Source of the DNA: Podaxis mareebaensis
Lineage: Eukaryota > Basidiomycota > Agaricomycetes > Agaricales > Agaricaceae
DNA length: 64,000 nt
Direction: 5' to 3'
Assembly (NCBI GenBank): GCA_018524725.1
Contig: JAEUWP010000323.1
Location: 121,351-185,350, forward strand
This document shows, one piece after another, positions 14,055 to 25,359 of this stretch (the stretch's first letter is position 1; the number at the start of each line of letters is the position of its first letter). A program made the translations under genes and the position numbers. Below the pieces are notes generated by a model. That model saw only the letters and a list, made by a program, of their open reading frames with translations, ran no database searches and was not told the origin of the DNA.

Positions 14055-16402
14055 TCACAATTCCTCGACGGCCAGTGGTAGCCCCTTCCTTTCTTCAACG
14101 ATGTCTCCTCCACTCGATCTTCTTGATTCCCTTACAGAGGGCGCAATTATCTGTGAGAGATTCCATATTATCTCATCTTTCGTCGCCTTGAATCTGAATC
14201 TTGTCAAGAGGATAGAAAGAATGATTTCTGCCTCACCATTAGTTCAGGATCGGGGACGTAGTGGCATACGACTTACTCATTTCCACCTGTGCAAATCGGT
14301 AACCTCTGGTTCTGGTTAGCCGAAGCGCGAAGGGTTGTCAACAATCGCACTCACACACAAGACCTTTGTCCCCCTAGAAATGACATCCTGTCATTTTCAA
14401 GTAAGCCCTCGGCATCCTACATTAGAGGTGTCCTTACTTACATTCCAGAGTATACTCCTGGCAACCTCTCCTTTGACCCTCCGATAACCGTGTTGTCCAG
14501 CCATCTTTCCGGTCTCCACTCTTTGGCGTCCTCACCCCACACCGACTCCGCTCTGTTACTTCCCACGATGCTGACGAATAATATTGTACCAGAAGGAACC
14601 GATACATAAGACAGCTCATCTCCTTTCATATAAGGAATGGTGCAATCCTTTGTTGCGCTGTCCACGCATGTCAGTCTCACACCCAACAGACCCGGACGAG
14701 ATGACTTACACGCGGCGCACAAAAGGCACGGGAGGGTACCTGGTATGTTGGCCTCAGCTCTTAACCCAGTCTGATGTGCGTATTAACCTACAATCTCAGA
14801 GTTTCTTTGATCACCGCGTCGAGCCATGGCAGATCCATTATGTCCTCGTACTTCAATCGAGTTTCACCCGACTGTGCATGTACCTGTTCCTGTCGTTCCC
14901 GAACCTCGTTACGTACTCTCTCCTGAACGTCCTGTCTGAGTGCAAGCTGCCAGAGAATTCGCGACAATGCCGACGACGTTGTATCTTGGGCGCCAAATAT
15001 GAGGACACTTATAGATTTATGAGGCAAAGTTCTTCTTGAATCAGCAAGGGGTGCCTACGTCATTTGGCCGGTGAGCTCGTTTTCGCTTAGTTTCTCATGC
15101 TCTGGAGCTGAATCGTTTGCTTGCACTGGTGATTGCCGTCAGCCACCATATATCGTTGAATTCCAAAGTACAAACCGAGGGCCGTAATGATATCCTTCAA
15201 TCGCCCTTCATGTGCTTCCCCTCCGGCATGTAGATTGTGATTCAACTCCTGCCGCTTCAGTTCGAGAATCTCCTTCGCTTTTTCATGCATGACATCTGAC
15301 ATCTCCTTCAATCTTTGTACCGCGCTGTTGGGGATCCATTCCACCAGTCGACGACGAAACCACGGCGGACCCAAGCGGACAAGGAAGGGCGCGAACTGGC
15401 GGACCAGGGAGAGGGTGAATATGGTAGGACTATCGCAGCCCGAAGGTGAGTTCGTGACCTATTACACAGACATGAGCTTACATTAAGTCTTTTACAGCGG
15501 AGGTGTATGGGTTGTTATGGGGCGAATCCAAGGGATCAAAGCTATACCCCAGAACGGTTCTGCCAACCGATTCGAGCGCGACGCGGGACATCCACTCTGA
15601 CATGTCAAGTATTCTTCGCCGCTTATCGCCGTCCGGAATTCCATTTCGGATCTCTCTGGACAGAACGTCGGCCAACTAACATGTTCCGTGAGTACTATTA
15701 GCCTGATATAGAACTATCAAATGGCTCACTTTTTCTGCGATGTCGTAAAAGGTCGGCACGATCTGGCGTAGTTGTGGCACACCGAAGATAGGCATTGTGA
15801 TTTTCCGCTGACGCCTATGTTGATCTCCTTTTGTAGCTACCAAACCGGGTCCAAATATGACCCTATTGGTCCTGCAAGATGCAGCATTAGCTACGTGCCC
15901 GTTCTGGATAGATGCCACCTACTCAAGAAAGACTGTCGTCTCCTCGAATGCATCTTGGTCTTTGAGGATAATTCTTTGGAGAGCCTTGGGATCGGAGATG
16001 TACAGCTGTTCGTCCTGGAGATAACGCACCGCATTATAATGAGCTCTATTCCGCTGCTCGTCGCTCGATTACTCACCCCGAAAAACCCGTATACCTTCAC
16101 CATTCCACCGTACCTATTGACCAAGTTCTGATGGAACTCTAAACCCTTTGGGTTAAAGAGCTGGCCCAAATTACCTGGAAACTTTTGGCTAGAGGTTCCT
16201 GCTGCGAAGGAAGAGAAGTACCTTTGAACCATGACTGTGGGGGAGGTCCTGGTATATCGTGCAGACTTGAGCGGACAAGAACCGACTTCCAGACCGACTT
16301 CAACGATTTGGTAACAACATAAGCGACTACCGCACTGCGTAGGGTTTTCACGATCCACGAAATTGTGTAAGAGTCAATCAGCGACGACATTCGAGTGCTC
16401 AT
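14055..16402 (-). CDS. Cytochrome P450 monooxygenase (microsomal)
   Basis: Haem-thiolate monooxygenase, anchored in the ER by an N-terminal segment (TISWIVKTLRSAVVAYVV) followed by the proline hinge DIPGPPPQSWF. The oxygen-binding I-helix is FGAQDTTSSAL, the ExxR is in KETLRL, and the PERF-like region is WRPERWL. The haem-binding loop is split by an intron with donor GTGAGT: joined, it reads FLGGQRSCVGYRFAQVEM, which matches FxGGxRxCxG with the Cys ligand. The last exon encodes IILSILLTRFRFKATKD and ends GLPLAVEEL. There are about ten introns. The substrate is unknown. No biosynthetic partner genes lie beside it, so it is not obviously part of a metabolite cluster. Its start is 2.2 kb from the relic F-box region. 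Confidence 0.9.
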
Positions 16403-17749
16403 AGTGTGTGCCTCGAGTTCCTCTTACAGTCCTTCAGACTTAAATACTCGACCGCTTCCCGAACGACCGCGGCGGACACGCATAGCAATGTAAGCCATTC
16501 CGAGACTCTTTCACCACATCGTCACGACTAAATGCACTGGGAATCGCCCTCAGGCTGAAACCCGAAATTTGCGACCGATTGGCTCGAAACCGGGGAAAAG
16601 GACCCTTGCATACTACCCAAAAGTTAACTCAGGCCATTAGCTTTCGTCGCTGTCTACAAATAGTTGAGCTCGTGATCTCAGCCTTTCAGTTGGCCCCGTG
16701 AAGCTCGGAATTGACGGGTCAACGGTCGATCTTAGCATTGTCACGTGCTTGGGCCCTTGGATTTGTCTTGTGTATAGAAGTCCTTTAGGTCGTCGGTCTC
16801 TTGTGGGTCGCGACTGCGGTTAGTGTATACAGCCTGTGCTAGGAAAGGGGGGTCATCTACCTCGGGCTTTTCGGTTTAAGGGTGCCGATGCAGTGCACCT
16901 GCGCAAGTTCAAGTTTGTTAACACATTAAGGTATCTCCTTAGAGCTAGTTGGTACTCCGACCTATAAGCTATGATCCTTGTTTTATCGGTGCTACTGGTA
17001 TCTGTGACCGCTCCATCAGACAAAATAGACTCTTTGTTGCGGCACTACAAAATGTATGACGTTCATCATTGCTCTCGAAACATCCCACTCTTCCGGAGTT
17101 CCTGTGGCTGCGAGAGCCTTACTCGTTGGTTTTTATAAGCTTCTGCGGCCTTAACGGAAAGCGAACATCACCGACAACAGCGAAGAAACATAAGTGCCGA
17201 GAGGGGCTAGGCAGACTTTGCAACAACGTACCCGTGCGTCTCCGTCGACGAACGATCTTTACGGAAGGAAGAGGACACATCTTGTCATGGTAAGATGGAC
17301 AGCTCGAGGTAATGCTTATTCACCTGTAAGTTCATATGAGCGACATCTATCTCTTAATGTGTCTCAAATACCAATAGGTCACTGGATATCTTCGGACGTT
17401 CGGAGCAAATCATGAGAAAGCGTGCCTGACTGGAAGACATTGAATACAAGACCATATCACCTTGGGAACGTCCCGATTGCAGGAAGACAGACACTCGTGA
17501 AGAGTGACTCTGCGGGTCTCCCACCAGGGGTGCTTAGGGGGAAGTGCACTTATCCCCAAAATTCTTCGATACAACAGACTGCTCACATAATCAGCATGAG
17601 GCTGGGTGCTGTCAATCCTGAGTTAGTGCAGTTACTCTTGTCGCAGCTTCCCTTATCTTACAGGCGTCAACCCAGTTTGAAGCTTATGCGTGTACGTGTA
17701 CTCCTGAATCATGTGACTCATAACGTCTCTATGTCAATCAATCTTGGTC
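16403..17749. other. Intergenic, no gene seen
   Basis: About 1.35 kb upstream of the P450 gene. The first 150-200 bp probably serve as its promoter. Short frames at 17069-17415 and 17422-17853 show no recognisable family in most of their length. Confidence 0.4.
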
Positions 17750-17935
17750 TAGTTCTTTTGCGACAGTATCATCTCCTTCTCCCCTCCTATTCTTCACCAC
17801 TCACTGCACACATACTCTGCTCTGTCAATGAATGCTGGCGTGCAGTTTCTTGAGTTCCCAGACTTATGGTTCCACATAGCCCCAATATTCGGGCAGTTAT
17901 TTCCCCTTATCCTGCTTCTAGAGCCTTGGGCGTAG
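17750..17935 (+). pseudogene. F-box-like gene relic
   Basis: One frame reads SSPLTAHILCSVNECWRAVS and, after a one-base frame change with an intervening stop, the next reads FPDLWFHIAPIFGQLFP. Together this matches the second half of the F-box of the intact gene at 22109 (SSAHTLCSVSRRWRSVA then FPDLWLDI). No start or LRR region follows. It is a short decayed fragment and cannot make an F-box protein. The match was made by eye on translated sequence. Confidence 0.5.
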
Positions 17936-18600
17936 CAGTTCCACCGCCACTGGCCATTGTCCTTGAGGCTTGGTGACGAAAGATTTCGAGCATGGGTCAA
18001 ATTCCCGTAGTCTGTCAATTAGGGTTTCGCACCTCGTGTTCATCGTTGGGGTTATTCACATGAAACGCGAGGTCTCCGCGTGTGCATGTACCGTAAACTG
18101 AATATTCCAACTACAATAGGTGGTGAGGTTAGTTGTGCGCAACCCGGGGTTGAGCGTTACGGAACAGATTGGGTTAGCGAGAGCTGGCGATAATGAAGGG
18201 ATGCTCGAAGTTATCACTACAACCAAGTAGTTTAGGAACACTTTTTCACTTGTCTTCATTTTTGGGGCCTAGGCCTGGCGTCGTAACTGTGCATCATCGA
18301 TTGGGTCACTTATTAAACCTGTTCACGCGTTTTACATGCTGCAAGTCGGCTGCCGTGTTACTGCTATTGACTTCTCTGAACGGCCAACTGCCAATACATG
18401 TCAAGAAGACACGGACCCACCTGCGCAAACTTTACAAACAGGCCTTTTCCGTTTAATGTGCATTATATATAACCTTCATTAGACCAATAGCAGAACTCAC
18501 TCACACGCTTCAGCAACGGGGAGCGCAAAGGGTGAGAATAGTAGTGGATGAGCTGAACCAATATAAGAACTTCCAAACATCTATTGAGCCTGCACTCAAG
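17936..18600. other. Intergenic; promoter of the small secreted protein at its end
   Basis: No supported gene. A minus-strand frame at 18056-18259 starts with a hydrophobic stretch but lacks further support. The last 150 bp contain ATTATATATAACC at about 18463-18475, a likely TATA element for the gene at 18601. Confidence 0.4.
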
Positions 18601-18915
18601 ATGCGTCCACTCAAAGCCCTTTCCCTCGCTGGTGCCTCCCTCCTCTTCCTCCTCCCTCACCAGGCCATTGCAGGCCTTATTGCCTATGGCATCTGCCAGA
18701 CAGGTACACTGTCTACCTCATGATTTCATAAGTCTACCCACACGCTTGGTGGTACAGGTTGTAACACTGTCGCGGTAGCATGCTATGCGGCCGCCGGCTT
18801 TACTTTCGGGACAATAGCGGCCCCCGCTGCTCCACCTGCTATACTCGCTTGCAACGCCGCTTTGGGATCTTGCTCCGCGGCTTGTGCTGCCATCGCATTG
18901 ACCCCTACACCTTGA
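18601..18915 (+). CDS. Small secreted cysteine-rich, Ala-rich protein
   Basis: Two exons, 18601-18703 and 18758-18915, join through a 54-nt intron (GTACAC...ACAG) to give a product of 86 residues. A clear signal peptide (KALSLAGASLLFLLPHQAIA) is followed by a mature part of about 62 residues with six Cys, beginning GLIAYGICQTGC and containing ACYAAAGFTFGTIAAP, then LACNAALGSCSAACAA and ending LTPTP. The layout fits a small secreted family found in many basidiomycetes and some ascomycetes, sometimes labelled 'zygote-specific class V copy B'. That name is from memory, and the biological role is unknown. The Ala/Gly-rich hydrophobic centre could be a hairpin or membrane-active helix. A TATA-like element lies about 130 bp upstream. 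Confidence 0.75.
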
Positions 18916-19872
18916 CAGCTCTCTGCAGGTGAGTAGTATGCACTTTTGTCGCCAGATGGGTCTAAAGGAACCCAAGACGTCCGTCTTGTTTTTCGTTGTA
19001 ATGTCAATTTTTGTATACCTTGTATCTTTCTCTCGCATGTATATCAATAGGTCAGCGTGCTTGCACCGTAGCACTCGGCTTCTTTTCAGACCCATCAAGA
19101 AGTCTGATCGTTCAAGAAACGAACCTTAGCAAGGACAAATTCAAAGTCCTACGTAACGTGTCGCCTCCATTCTCGTAAAGCAGAAATGCCTGTGACCGGC
19201 GTCTAAACCGTCCCAACTTACAAATGTCTTGAAAATCATCAAGCCGGTTCAGAAGCCCCAGCACGGTTCGCTGCACTCAGTGTGACCTCTGCCACCCCCA
19301 CTCTCTCCACGTGGACTTCCAGTTGAACCAATTTCGCATGAAAGTGATAATCGTGCACGTTCTCGTGCCATTACAAAGAGTTCTCGAGTCATGCAACTTC
19401 TCTCGCCGGTTTACTTCTGCACGAGCTCGCTTCCGCTGACATAAATGAACTTGCCATCCGCGCGGCGTGCCGCAGCGTGAAACAGAAGGGCCTTTTCAGT
19501 TCCATGAAGCCCATAGAGCAGACTACTTTTTGGTTGGGTTATACCGAGAGCCTCGAAACGCTCAGAGCGTTTGACTGGGAGCTCAACGACGTTCTTGACC
19601 TTCTTTATCTACTTATCCAAACCGCCAGCCATTTCGTATGTGCTGTCTGGCATTTTCACAACCATCAAGAGCGACACGAGGGGTCGGAATTGTTAATAGA
19701 CCCATATTGGTGTGAGAGTCCGAATGAAGCACAACCCATCAGGGGTCAGAATTTTCACTTAGCCGCCGTCGTTGCGGGAACTACGCTGGCTTGTTGAGGG
19801 CGGGATTTGGCCATAAAGGGTGCAGGTTCTTGATGCCCCCTTCCCCCCTCCCCTATCACACATGGGTCGGGG
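18916..19872. other. Intergenic, no gene supported
   Basis: Contains a 106-codon plus frame at 19477-19797 ([18 protein letters not shown]...) with no recognised family and no promoter context. Homology to the 59 kb region begins only near 19865. Confidence 0.35.
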
Positions 19873-19903
19873 TTTAAATACGTGCCTTCTGGATCTGACG
19901 TCA
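19873..19903 (+). promoter_or_regulatory. TATA-like box and CRE palindrome (decayed gene copy)
   Basis: TTTAAATA at 19873-19880 is followed by the palindrome TGACGTCA at 19896-19903, the classical binding site of ATF/CREB-type bZIP factors. The same pair with nearly the same spacing sits upstream of the intact paralog at 59161-59190. A (TC)n run follows it here. Confidence 0.5.
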
Positions 19904-19997
19904 GACGATCTCTCTCTCTCTCTCTTACCACCACCTGCACTGTGTACGTTTTATACCGCATCACATCGGCGGTCGCTAAAGATCATTATCCTTCAGC

Positions 19998-20572
19998 GTG
20001 CTATTTTTAACCGATACCTCATGGCCCGCTGGCCTACTCACCATCTTCGACGTATGTCGCTGAGCGCTCCAGCCATTCGAGAGTCGCTATTCTGGACCAT
20101 ACAACAAGTTACTCGCCTACTGCTCCGACCCCGACTCACTTGAATACTTTGTGGCTCCCAAGACTTCTCCGAGTCCCAGTGAATTCTCCCCCGACGGCGC
20201 CGCCGATCTCATAGCCCCTTTGATAGTCTTCGATGCAGACTATCGTCCCGTGCTCATCGTGGATATCAAGGATGATGGCTGGATTACTAGGGCAGATTTA
20301 CGTCTCAGAGCAGATCGTCAAATTCGTCAGTTGTATGATGCCTTGTTCGCCGACTGCCCTCTTCCTCGCCCGTGGGGACTGAGCCTGTTTGGAACTTCTC
20401 TTCGCGCTTGCTGTGGCAACGTCATACTGGCAAGATTGACCCCGTTCTTGAAGACCGCCGCACCCTGGCCGTATTCTCCCCTGTAATTTCCTTGAGGGGA
20501 CGACATTCTTTTCCAAGAAGGATTCGCCAATATGACAGACTGTGGAAGACATTGTTGGCAGTGGTGCAGTAG
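19998..20572 (+). pseudogene. Decayed copy of the PD-(D/E)XK-like gene at 59276
   Basis: This is colinear with the intact gene at 59276-59872. The ATG is GTG here (19998). The position corresponding to CGCCGAGAG reads CGCTGAGCG, an in-frame stop near codon 22. A one-base deletion after AACGTC near 20425 shifts the frame, and the end is further eroded. The best-preserved stretch reads LIVFDADYRPVLIVDIKDDGWITRADLR (quoted in parts elsewhere), with the paralog's Glu in AEIKDD replaced by Asp (VDIKDD). Homology extends at least from 19865 to about 20745, so flanking DNA was copied too. It is a multi-lesion pseudogene. Confidence 0.75.
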
Positions 20573-20984
20573 TAAAAGGTGCATAAGGCGCTCATCCGTG
20601 TTTGTGTCGGAAGGTGCCTGTCCCGATTCCCGCAACCGCTGATAATTTGTTTATAATCCCCATCGTACGTAATACATGATTATACGGCGGTATGTAGTAG
20701 CACTGGTAGAACACATATGATGGCATAGGACGCCCTTGCATAAAAGCATGCGCCTTGCTTTTGTTGAAGGCATTATTGCGAGAAACCTTCTCTAGAGTTT
20801 GGCCTTGTTCGCCATGTCGTATTACTTGGGACATAGGTGGCATTAAGATAATCTCCCGGTCGCCCTCTTGCTTGCGGTTGCGGCCAAACCATACGAGGGG
20901 AAGCCTTCGTATAGCGTCTACCAGACGGATGCTTCTCCCACCTGAGGTCAGGGAACGAAAACGGCGGTAAAAAATTCCGAACAC

Positions 20985-22108
20985 TAACCATGACTATATA
21001 ATACTCACATGCATATATGCACTACAGCCGGGTTAGCAAAACGAACAGGAATAGTTAGAACAAGGCAATGTCCAGCTTTCGAAAGGGTCCGAAGAAGGAA
21101 AGGTATACGCTACACTGAGTAAAATCCGTCGTCATTCCTTGGAATGGTTCGGTTTGAACGTCAATTTTCATCAACTGGTGTGATACAGTCCCGATTCTTC
21201 GTGACAACTATCGTTGAGTTGGGAGTGGTTCGACAGGACAACCCGGAAAACGAGCCAGTGTTTGTCGGGTTCCCCGGAGAGGAGGGAGATAGAACGTACT
21301 TCCTGCGAACCCGTCCTGCTTCCGTATTTCCCACCATTTTTCTTACTGGTCTGTGATATAGATAATCTCGCCCTCTGGAATGAAGGATCCTGAAAATTGT
21401 TTTTAGAAGCGTATTCCTAAAATAGGGGTCAGGCTCTGAAGTTTTCGAGGCACGGAATGCAAAAAACACATGAGAACAACGCTTCGGTTCAAGGATGGAT
21501 TTCAAGGCCAGCATCGCTAGGGGGACCTATTGCCTTTTCAACACCAGCTGGCAGATTTCCACCTTGTGAAGTCGAAGCGCCAGCCGCACTATTCCAAAAA
21601 TGGGGAATAGTGTGGACGCTCGACCGAGGAACAGTCATGTTGACACTGGAAACAACGGTCGGGGCACTGGCATGACCGGCTTCAAAGCCACTGTTCACCG
21701 TTTTCGCTGAACCAGAATGGCATCGAACCTCGTGGGCAAAGTGTAAGAGAGGCGGACCGAGATGGCGAAGTGAAACTGGGCATCTAGAGTAGATCAAGGG
21801 AGGCCTTGGAGGCGCGCTGAGAGGCCATGTTTGGGCCGTAATGTTGTTGATGACTGCGAAGACGATGAGGGTGGCTACGAAGGTGGTGATTTAGATGTGG
21901 TAGGGCGTCGGGTAGGTTAGCATAGCAGCGCAGCGATTAGGACGTTCAGAAACAGTTGGAGGAATACTGGGGAATAAACACTGCAAACCAGCGAGAGGAA
22001 GGTCTGTAAGCGGATCAGATCGCCCACGTTACATCGGATCAAAGTGACCGGAAATATCCACTGCCTGCAGGTTGTCCATTCGAACCAGCAATACCCAAAG
22101 TACAACGT
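20985..22108. other. Intergenic, no gene supported
   Basis: About 1.1 kb upstream of the F-box gene. Open frames at 21144-21356 (+) and 21489-21797 (-) lack family resemblance. A 130-codon minus frame (20592-20984) overlaps the end of the duplicated segment and is probably chance. Confidence 0.4.
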
Positions 22109-23371
22109 ATGCCACCCAGCTTTCAAACCCCCAACCCCCCTCGGCCGACAAATAACCTTGATATTGAGGTTGCTATCCCTACCGAGATCTTGCGCGAGAT
22201 CTTTCTCCTTTACGCTGGCTCGTCGCCTTCCTCTGCCCACACCCTTTGCTCTGTCAGCCGGCGTTGGCGTTCGGTTGCCATTTCCTTTCCCGACCTGTGG
22301 CTTGACATCTCCTCGAACGTTAATATAGGCTATCCTCCCATTCCATTGCTTCGCATTTGGATTGAAAGGTCGAGCACCCGCCTCCTCGACGTCAACATCG
22401 AGTCGTTTCTATCCTACCGGCACAGGAAGCACCTTCCTTTAGGGGGGCAGGAGGAATACTTTCGACGCGTCTTGGATGTATTGGTGCCGCATTGCCCTCG
22501 GTGGAGGACTCTGAGGTTGTCCCTCAACTATCATGCAAAACTTTTTGAGGGACTTTCTCTTGAGCACGCCACCAAGCTGAAGGTGGTCGTTTTGGACCTG
22601 GCCTTCGAGGAGAACCCCCCAATTGATGTCGTTGCTACTATTCCATCCCTCAAATATTTCAAATGGAAGTCCCACGTCGAAGGGTATTTTACAGACGTGG
22701 CACCCAGCTTTCCCTGGGAAAAACTCGTCTACGTGGACCTCTCATGGGGTCGAGGATGGGAGGAGATGGCACGAGCGATATCACAATGTACCTCAGCGTC
22801 GACCATCCGGTTGCGTGGGGTCATTGCGTTTGAAGAGATAGAGTTACTACCTGACGCTATAATCCTCCCCTGCCTCCGGACTCTCTACCTCGATGGATGC
22901 TATACCGATCTCCTCGGCTTGTTTTCAAGTCTCGAGAGCCCAAATCTTTCAGTCCTTCGTATTCGGATCGATGAATATTCCGATCCCGAGATCGCGGATA
23001 TCCACGATCCTTATTATCGACTTTCCTCATTCCTCCGAAGCGATAAACATAACATACAAATGTTAAAGGTGGAGCTTGCGACCAGGCCTTCGGAGGAGGA
23101 TCTTCTGATGATTTTGGAAGCTTGCTCTGCCGCATCTATTCCCTCAGTTGAGATTTGCGTCGATCTTGAGGGTTGTGGATTCCGAGACTTCGCTTGGATC
23201 ACGGAACGGCTGAAGGAGGTACGGATCGACGACTGCCAGCGGGATGACGTCAAGATGGGCTGGTTGAACATACGCGCCATTATTAACTTTCTCTCTGGAT
23301 TTTCAAAGATTCCGGATGTTGATATAGCTGAAATCCTTCCCAATTTTGTGCTTGCTCCACCCCAAAGTTGA
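22109..23371 (+). CDS. F-box protein with LRR-like C-terminus
   Basis: Single-exon gene of 420 residues. The F-box is at about residues 22-70: IPTEILREIFLLYAG, then SRRWRSVAISFPDLWLDI, which is the Agaricomycete-type F-box that binds SKP1. The remainder carries irregular leucine-rich repeats (WRTLRLSLNY, LPCLRTLYLDGCYTDL, NLSVLRIRIDEY, IPSVEICVDLEGC) that probably choose the substrate for an SCF ubiquitin ligase. Such genes are hugely expanded in mushrooms, mostly with unknown targets. Two shorter relics of the same family lie at 17.8 kb and 58.9 kb in this window; the latter matches it at nucleotide level. The reading frame has no lesion. Confidence 0.85.
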   Translation: MPPSFQTPNPPRPTNNLDIEVAIPTEILREIFLLYAGSSPSSAHTLCSVSRRWRSVAISFPDLWLDISSNVNIGYPPIPLLRIWIERSSTRLLDVNIESFLSYRHRKHLPLGGQEEYFRRVLDVLVPHCPRWRTLRLSLNYHAKLFEGLSLEHATKLKVVVLDLAFEENPPIDVVATIPSLKYFKWKSHVEGYFTDVAPSFPWEKLVYVDLSWGRGWEEMARAISQCTSASTIRLRGVIAFEEIELLPDAIILPCLRTLYLDGCYTDLLGLFSSLESPNLSVLRIRIDEYSDPEIADIHDPYYRLSSFLRSDKHNIQMLKVELATRPSEEDLLMILEACSAASIPSVEICVDLEGCGFRDFAWITERLKEVRIDDCQRDDVKMGWLNIRAIINFLSGFSKIPDVDIAEILPNFVLAPPQS

Positions 23372-24639
23372 ATCAGTTGGTTCATGGCGGTGGTTTACGT
23401 ACTTAATATAGATCTCACCTAACGCTCTATTGTCTTCATACTACTGTAGAAGGGGAATTGCAAGTCCCACCGTTGAAGCTTATCGCCCCCCTTTACAATG
23501 AAAAGGCCTGCGTTTTCAAGCCTCGAACACAAGCAGTGACATCTTCCTCGGATAGAATAAACGGCAGGTAAGACCGCTGAAAGGTCTCAATGTCACAAAC
23601 TAGCATCTTGTGTGCTGTCTCCCCTGAATTACTGGTCATCCATGTCTTTCACCCTGTAGGCCCTTCGATAATTTATGCCTAGGGCAGATGTGTTATATCG
23701 GCAGGAATCATGATGTATAATGAATCCCGAGTGTAACTGTCTCGGCAGGAACCGAAGTAGTGGTTTAATCCAACGTGCCGTTTAGATGAAGTTGTGATTG
23801 TACCAGCTATTTCAACCACAATGAATTGTTGATGTATGTACTTGATGCTGAGTGTTCTTTGAAACTGCCCAACCCGGAAAGATCCACATCTATAGTATAC
23901 AGCCTCTTTCTTGCCGCCTTAGGTAATTCGAGTCTCAAGTCATAAGCAGGGCGCTAGGGCCACAGCGTTATGGGTTAGATGCTATGCGTGGTAAGTACCG
24001 CGCTGGTGAGGCGTAGTTATGCATTGGGTTAGAACACAAACGTCGTCACATCATGACAGAGAGAAGGATGACTAGCCCATTCACGCGCAGCAGACAAAAG
24101 ACTGTAAGAAAAATTGCGTAAGGCGAGGAGAAATAAAGTAGGTACCTGTGAAGGCGCGACGGAATAGGCGCGATATAGGTTCTGCTGTGAGAGACATCAG
24201 TGCAACAAGCCGAATCAGAATATGATTCGGATATGCGTGTGGGTTATCTCAAGATTAGATCTCTAACACCCCGTTCCCCCTCCCTGTACCCTCACATTCG
24301 AGTGATGCCATGGCTACATCGGCATGGCATGCAGCGCTACCTCTTCACATTCTAGACCCAACTACTGCGCAGGTTCCTCCGGCATCGGCGGGAAGGAGAG
24401 AATAATGCGGATATACTTGAGATAAATACAGCGAATCTTCAACCAGCCTGGGGGTCGAGCAGGAAGAGTGGAAAATACATCTCAGAAGTGTACTGGCTCC
24501 ATGGAGAGGATTCACGGTACCGAATGCGTACCATACCCAGTGATTCCCGGGATATGCTAATATTGAGGGACAGGTGGTTTTTCATATGGCCCCTCTCACA
24601 GCTACTAGTCATTCGCCACTTGCCCTGCTCGGTGCCCAC
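23372..24639. other. Intergenic, no gene seen
   Basis: About 1.27 kb with no frame above 60 codons except a 66-codon minus frame at 24439-24639 just after the next gene's stop. Nothing repetitive was noted. Confidence 0.5.
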
Positions 24640-25359
24640 CTAGGAGCAATTTTCAGCGGGGCAGATTAGCCCTTTCCCTCCTCTATCCTCGTGCCTCTGA
24701 GTGGAAGCACTGACGTCTAAAGTAACTTCCTGTCCCCTGGACGACATGGAAGACGAAGTGGTGATACCAGGAGGATGAAGCGTAGAATTGGGCGTCCCGA
24801 AGACCGAAGCCAAAGGAATCATTTTCATGGCTTCTTCGTTGATCCCCATCAAATTGCTAAGCAAACGTAATGTTGCGAGTTGCCACTCGAAATATGCCTC
24901 GGGATCTTTGGCAGGATCGTGGAGAGTGCCCGCCATAGCAATTGAAGGGTCATCGGGTTGGCTGTAAACTGGTGGGGACACACATGGAGTCTCTACACTG
25001 GTGCGTTCTAGTCCAAGGCTAGTGAATCCTTCCGTGCATAGGCCTAACAGTCTGAAGCACCAACCGGTATAATCGAGAGCGTCTGCTGATCGTTGCTGTG
25101 TCGGCTGCCCCGAATGACATTGAGCATCATCTTGACGATCTATCGAGAATGTGTTCGTCAATACAGGTCATCGCAGTACGATTCAAAGCCTACAGGTACT
25201 ACGATCTCTATGCTTCCCCCCGACGTAGATGTTGGTCGTTCCCACGTTCTCCACTAGGACGACTCCCGAACTGTTATTGTTAATAATAATTTGCTTTGTA
25301 TTGTCGTGAAAGTTGCCCCCGTTGATGTCAAAATCGGATGATTGCTGAAAGAGGGGCAT
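24640..25359 (-). CDS. N-rich-motif protein A (unknown family)
   Basis: Two exons: ATG at 25359, a 54-nt intron at 25140-25193 (GTAGGC...GATAG, phase 1), and a second exon ending at 24640. The product is about 221 residues. Residues 9-45 are Asn/Gly-rich with alternating hydrophobics: FDINGGNFHDNTKQIIINNN, then GVVLVENVGTTNIYVGG. The rest is Ser/Pro-rich with a helical part (DPEAYFEWQLATLRLLSNL) and TEGFTSL. No known domain was recognised. The N-terminal pattern recalls the short Asn-rich motifs at the start of many agaric NLR genes, which in some fungi are amyloid signalling motifs; this is inference. Gene K-type partner at 26371 has the same layout and is divergently oriented. An earlier in-frame ATG at 25497 is possible. 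Confidence 0.55.

Noticed and set aside
14434..14460. Apparent stop inside the P450 haem loop (SCV-stop)
   Set aside because: The TGA lies in an intron with donor GTGAGT; the spliced loop has the complete FxGGxRxCxG.
21917..22240. 107-codon minus frame
   Set aside because: Antisense to the F-box gene at 22109.
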